From CAZSDP01 sp964605665 (GTDB taxonomy: Bacteria; Planctomycetota; UBA8108; UBA1146), in NCBI GenBank assembly GCA_964605665.1, contig CAZSDP010000006.1:62001-126000 (forward strand): 64,000 nt of DNA. The letters run 5' to 3'. The notes beneath the pieces are model-generated. The model had not been told where the DNA came from. It did not search any database and saw only the letters and a program-made list of their open reading frames with translations. Within the stretch, counting starts at the first letter, position 1. Each line of letters opens with the position of its first letter. Both the position numbers and the translations under genes were made by a program. Shown one piece after another: positions 61,541 through 64,000 of this stretch.

Positions 61541-62623
61541 GTGAATTCTCCCACCGCCAAAGTTCAGCATCAGCCATTGCGGCTCGGCCCTCTCGAGCTC
61601 GAGACCCCAGTTCTTGCTGCACCGATCGCTGGGTTCACCGATCTCGTTTTTCGCTCGATTGTGCGTGAGTATGGCGGCTGCGGTTTGATCTTCACCGAAA
61701 TGGTGTCTGCGGGAGGCTGGGTGGTGGGCAAGATCGCCCCCGATCGTCTAAGAGGAGTGAAAGAAGAGCAGAGGCCACTCGGTGTCCAGTTGTGGGATCG
61801 GGAGCCAGCGATGGTTGAGGAAGCGGCTCGCAGGCTCGTGGACTTCGGTGTCTCGCTGATCGATCTCAACTTCGGTTGCCCCAAGCGGCGCATCATGGGG
61901 AAACAAGGCGCTGGCGCCAAACTGATGCGAGACCCTGCCACCGTGGGTCGCATGGTTGCGGCGACGGTGAAGGGCGCGGGGTCGATTCCAGTCACCGCCA
62001 AAATGCGTCTGGGTCCGGCCCATGATACGTTGACCGCTCCCGAAGTTGCGCAGGCTGCCGAAGGTGCGGGCGCCGTTGCAGTCACGGTGCATGGGCGAAC
62101 CGCCAAGGACAACTACTCGATCCCGATCAAGATGGACCACCTTGCCGAGGTGGTTCAAGCCGTGAAGATTCCGGTGATCGCCAATGGTGACATCGACGGT
62201 CCGAGTGCGGCGATCAGAACTCTGAAAGAGACCGGTGCTGCCGGGGTCATGGTTGCTCGTGCCGCCCTGAGCAAGCCCTGGGTGTTTCGAGAGATTACGT
62301 CGGCTCTCAAAGGGGAGCCAATTCCGCCCCCACCAACGCTCTCTGAGCAACGCGCACAGCTGCTCCGGCACCATGAAAGACTGGTTGCAGCCCAAGGAGA
62401 CCCGTGGGGAACGGTCTTGATGCGAAAGTTTGCGTGTCGGTATCTCACCGGTGTTCCAGGTGCACGTGAGTTTCGGTCCGCGATTAGCGTTGCAGCAGAT
62501 GCAGCAGACTTTCGGCGGGTGGTCTCCGAACTTTTTCCCCAGGAGGGGAGCGAGTGGTCGGGTACGGAGAGTGCGGCATCGGAGTCACTTGAAGAGTCGT
62601 GTGTAGAAGAGCCGTGTTCTTGA
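61541..62623 (+). CDS. tRNA-dihydrouridine synthase
   Basis: Dus enzymes reduce uridine to dihydrouridine in tRNA D-loops with FMN. The 360-residue TIM-barrel protein has VLAAPIAGFTDLVFRSIVRE (residues 25-44), IDLNFGCPKRRIMGKQGAGA with the catalytic Cys, VTVHGRTAKDNYS and IPVIANGDIDG. The composition is closest to the DusB group. The C-terminal 30 residues are an acidic tail. The start is a GTG with AAGGAG six bases upstream. Sixteen bases separate it from the next gene. Confidence 0.9.
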   Translation: MNSPTAKVQHQPLRLGPLELETPVLAAPIAGFTDLVFRSIVREYGGCGLIFTEMVSAGGWVVGKIAPDRLRGVKEEQRPLGVQLWDREPAMVEEAARRLVDFGVSLIDLNFGCPKRRIMGKQGAGAKLMRDPATVGRMVAATVKGAGSIPVTAKMRLGPAHDTLTAPEVAQAAEGAGAVAVTVHGRTAKDNYSIPIKMDHLAEVVQAVKIPVIANGDIDGPSAAIRTLKETGAAGVMVARAALSKPWVFREITSALKGEPIPPPPTLSEQRAQLLRHHERLVAAQGDPWGTVLMRKFACRYLTGVPGAREFRSAISVAADAADFRRVVSELFPQEGSEWSGTESAASESLEESCVEEPCS

Positions 62624-62639
62624 CTCGAGGAGTGATCTG

Positions 62640-64000
62640 CTGAAGTTATTGGTTGTGATTGCGGTCGGTCTTCGACCTCGAGATCTGGCTGACGCTCCCC
62701 ACCTTCGCTCTCTCGGGGATGGTGGATTTGTCTCTCCTCTCCAGACGGTTTTCCCGGCGGTGACCTGTACTGTTCAGGCGAGTTTCTTGACTGGGCTACA
62801 ACCTCGAGATCACGGAATCGTCGGAAATGGTTGGTACCATCGGGATACGTCGGAGATTCGCTTTTGGCTGCAGTCAAATCACTTGGTTGACGGTCCGAAG
62901 GTCTATGAGCGTGCGCTTGAGGAGATCCCCTCCTTTACCTGTGCAAAGCTGTTTTGGTGGTTCAACATGCACAGCGCCGCAGCACTCTCGGTCACTCCTC
63001 GACCGGAGTACCATAGCGATGGATTGAAACTGCCCGGGTTATACTCGAAGCCGCCAGAGCTCAAAGATCAGCTACAGTCCCGACTTGGTGACTTCCCTCT
63101 GTTTCGGTTCTGGGGGCCGGGAGCGGACGTTTCATCGACAGATTGGATTGCGCGTTCAGCGCAGCTCGTCATCGAAGACTCCGATCCGGAACTGACTCTC
63201 GTTTATCTGCCACACCTCGACTATGACCATCAACGATATGGCCCTGACGATGAACGATCACGCCAAGCGGTTCGAGATCTTGATTCCAGCCTGGAAAAGT
63301 TGATTCAGTTCGCCCGTGGAAGTGATCGAGAGATTCTGGTTCTTTCAGAGTATGGAATCGAACCGGTTGATACAGCGCTCTATCCCAATCGATGGCTCCG
63401 TGAGCACGGGTATCTCAAAGTGCAACAGACCAGTCATGGAGAATTACTCGATGGGGGGGCGAGTCAGGCCTTCTCAGTGTGTGATCACCAGATTGCCCAT
63501 GTGTACGTGAATGACCCCGCATCTCGCACGGCGATCTATGAGGAACTGAAGAGGGTTGATGGAATCGAACATGTGCTCGATCACTCAGGGAAGATGCGCT
63601 TTGGAATTGACCACTCGAGATCGGGAGATCTGATCTTAATCGCTGCGCCGGGACATTGGTTTGCATATCCATACTGGCTTGAAGAGGCGAAGCGCCCCGA
63701 CTTTGCCACGACAGTCGATATTCACCGTAAGCCTGGTTATGACCCCGCAGAGTTGTTTATCGATCCCTCTTTGCGAATGCCCAAAGTTCGAATGGCACGC
63801 CGTCTATTGCAGAAGAAACTCGGTTTCCGATATCGAATGGATGTGATCTCAACCGATCCTCAGCAAGTTCGGGGTTCTCATGGACGTCTGCCGGTCGAAC
63901 CTGATCTAGGACCGGTGGCAATCGGAAGTTTCCCTCGCGAGTCTGATCAACCGATCAAAGCGACCGAAGTGAGTGGTTTGATTCTCGAGCGATTGCGGCG
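62640..64000 (+). CDS. EboF-like alkaline-phosphatase-superfamily protein, partial
   Basis: The frame runs off the window after about 453 residues. GAGGAG (62627-62632) is seven bases before a CTG (62640), which gives the family-like start MKLLVVIAVGLRPRDL when read as Met; no ATG/GTG/TTG has comparable support, though TTG at 62649 is possible. VFPAVTCTVQASFLTGLQP (about 36-55), HGIVGNGWYHRD, FWWFNMHS and YLPHLDYDHQRYGP match the nucleotide pyrophosphatase/phosphodiesterase I know from ebo clusters. The metal Asp normally in VDGL is replaced (AVGL), and SDHG is SEYG, so the metal site is altered. Other ebo genes could follow beyond the window. Confidence 0.75.
   Translation, partial: MKLLVVIAVGLRPRDLADAPHLRSLGDGGFVSPLQTVFPAVTCTVQASFLTGLQPRDHGIVGNGWYHRDTSEIRFWLQSNHLVDGPKVYERALEEIPSFTCAKLFWWFNMHSAAALSVTPRPEYHSDGLKLPGLYSKPPELKDQLQSRLGDFPLFRFWGPGADVSSTDWIARSAQLVIEDSDPELTLVYLPHLDYDHQRYGPDDERSRQAVRDLDSSLEKLIQFARGSDREILVLSEYGIEPVDTALYPNRWLREHGYLKVQQTSHGELLDGGASQAFSVCDHQIAHVYVNDPASRTAIYEELKRVDGIEHVLDHSGKMRFGIDHSRSGDLILIAAPGHWFAYPYWLEEAKRPDFATTVDIHRKPGYDPAELFIDPSLRMPKVRMARRLLQKKLGFRYRMDVISTDPQQVRGSHGRLPVEPDLGPVAIGSFPRESDQPIKATEVSGLILERLR

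Noticed and set aside
1..64000. CRISPR array or rRNA
   Set aside because: No regularly spaced repeats and no rRNA-like stretches were seen on either strand.
1..64000. Abundant GATC/CGATCG palindromes as a genome-wide signature
   Set aside because: They look frequent, but without a count against expectation from base composition this cannot be claimed.

Overview
The window (64 kb, G+C in the high fifties by eye, dense genes, mostly good Shine-Dalgarno sites with many GTG/TTG starts) is chromosomal DNA of a Gram-negative-type bacterium. Outer-envelope lipoproteins, an ExbB/ExbD pair, a LolD/FtsX-like ABC system, split AccA/AccD, a Minf_1886-family protein, secreted BNR, Ig-like and TPR proteins, and a carbamoyl-phosphate synthase large subunit of the type shared with eukaryotes together suggest a planctomycete or another PVC-type lineage. 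This placement is inference: there is no rRNA or marker tree here.

Layout. 1-9.4 kb: end of a TPR gene, then def-ribF facing a minus-strand block of glycine cleavage genes (gcvT, gcvH) with a lipoate/octanoate ligase-like gene, a coiled-coil lipoprotein, exbD-exbB and accA. 9.5-13.4 kb: purL (with fused PurS-like N-terminus) and purQ. 13.4-16.4 kb: a scrambled patch holding a decayed piece of purQ, a decayed copy of the 3' end of the next gene, and a two-gene insert of more AT-rich DNA. 16.4-19.6 kb: a large secreted beta-propeller (BNR) protein. 19.9-28.0 kb: two giant Ig-like/TPR lipoproteins and recJ. 28.1-29.6 kb: two tandem type IV pilin/pseudopilin-like genes with a strong terminator and a possible sigma-54 promoter. 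30.0-34.5 kb: rpe, accD, an RsbW-like kinase, a metallo-beta-lactamase-fold hydrolase, a degenerate receiver protein and a diguanylate cyclase. 34.7-38.1 kb: an ABC system plus His-rich lipoprotein and DUF3299 lipoprotein that resembles a zinc-uptake (Zrg-like) operon. 38.3-40.4 kb: tRNA-Val(GAC), a zinc-ribbon protein and a small membrane protein. 40.7-43.4 kb: btuCDF-type importer. 43.6-48.9 kb: an adenylate-forming enzyme, a patatin, lipA, tmk and holB. 49.2-56.5 kb: Minf_1886 protein, AI-2E permease, pgeF, carA, carB. 56.6-64 kb: a cytochrome b562-like protein, a HEAT-PDZ-S41 protease, comM, a dus gene and the start of an EboF-like phosphodiesterase that runs off the window.

Functionally the window is mostly housekeeping: translation (def, tRNA-Val, dus), cofactor and lipoyl metabolism (ribF, lipA and the ligase serving GcvH), fatty acid initiation (accA, accD), purine and pyrimidine synthesis (purL, purQ, carA, carB, tmk) and replication/repair (holB, recJ, comM). 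The most unusual points are the duplicated-and-decayed gene patch at 13.4-16.4 kb, the tRNA-Val with C33, two genes that appear to start at CTG, repeated 15-18 bp tandem duplications just upstream of several genes, and the pilin leader structures. No mobile-element gene, CRISPR array or rRNA was seen.
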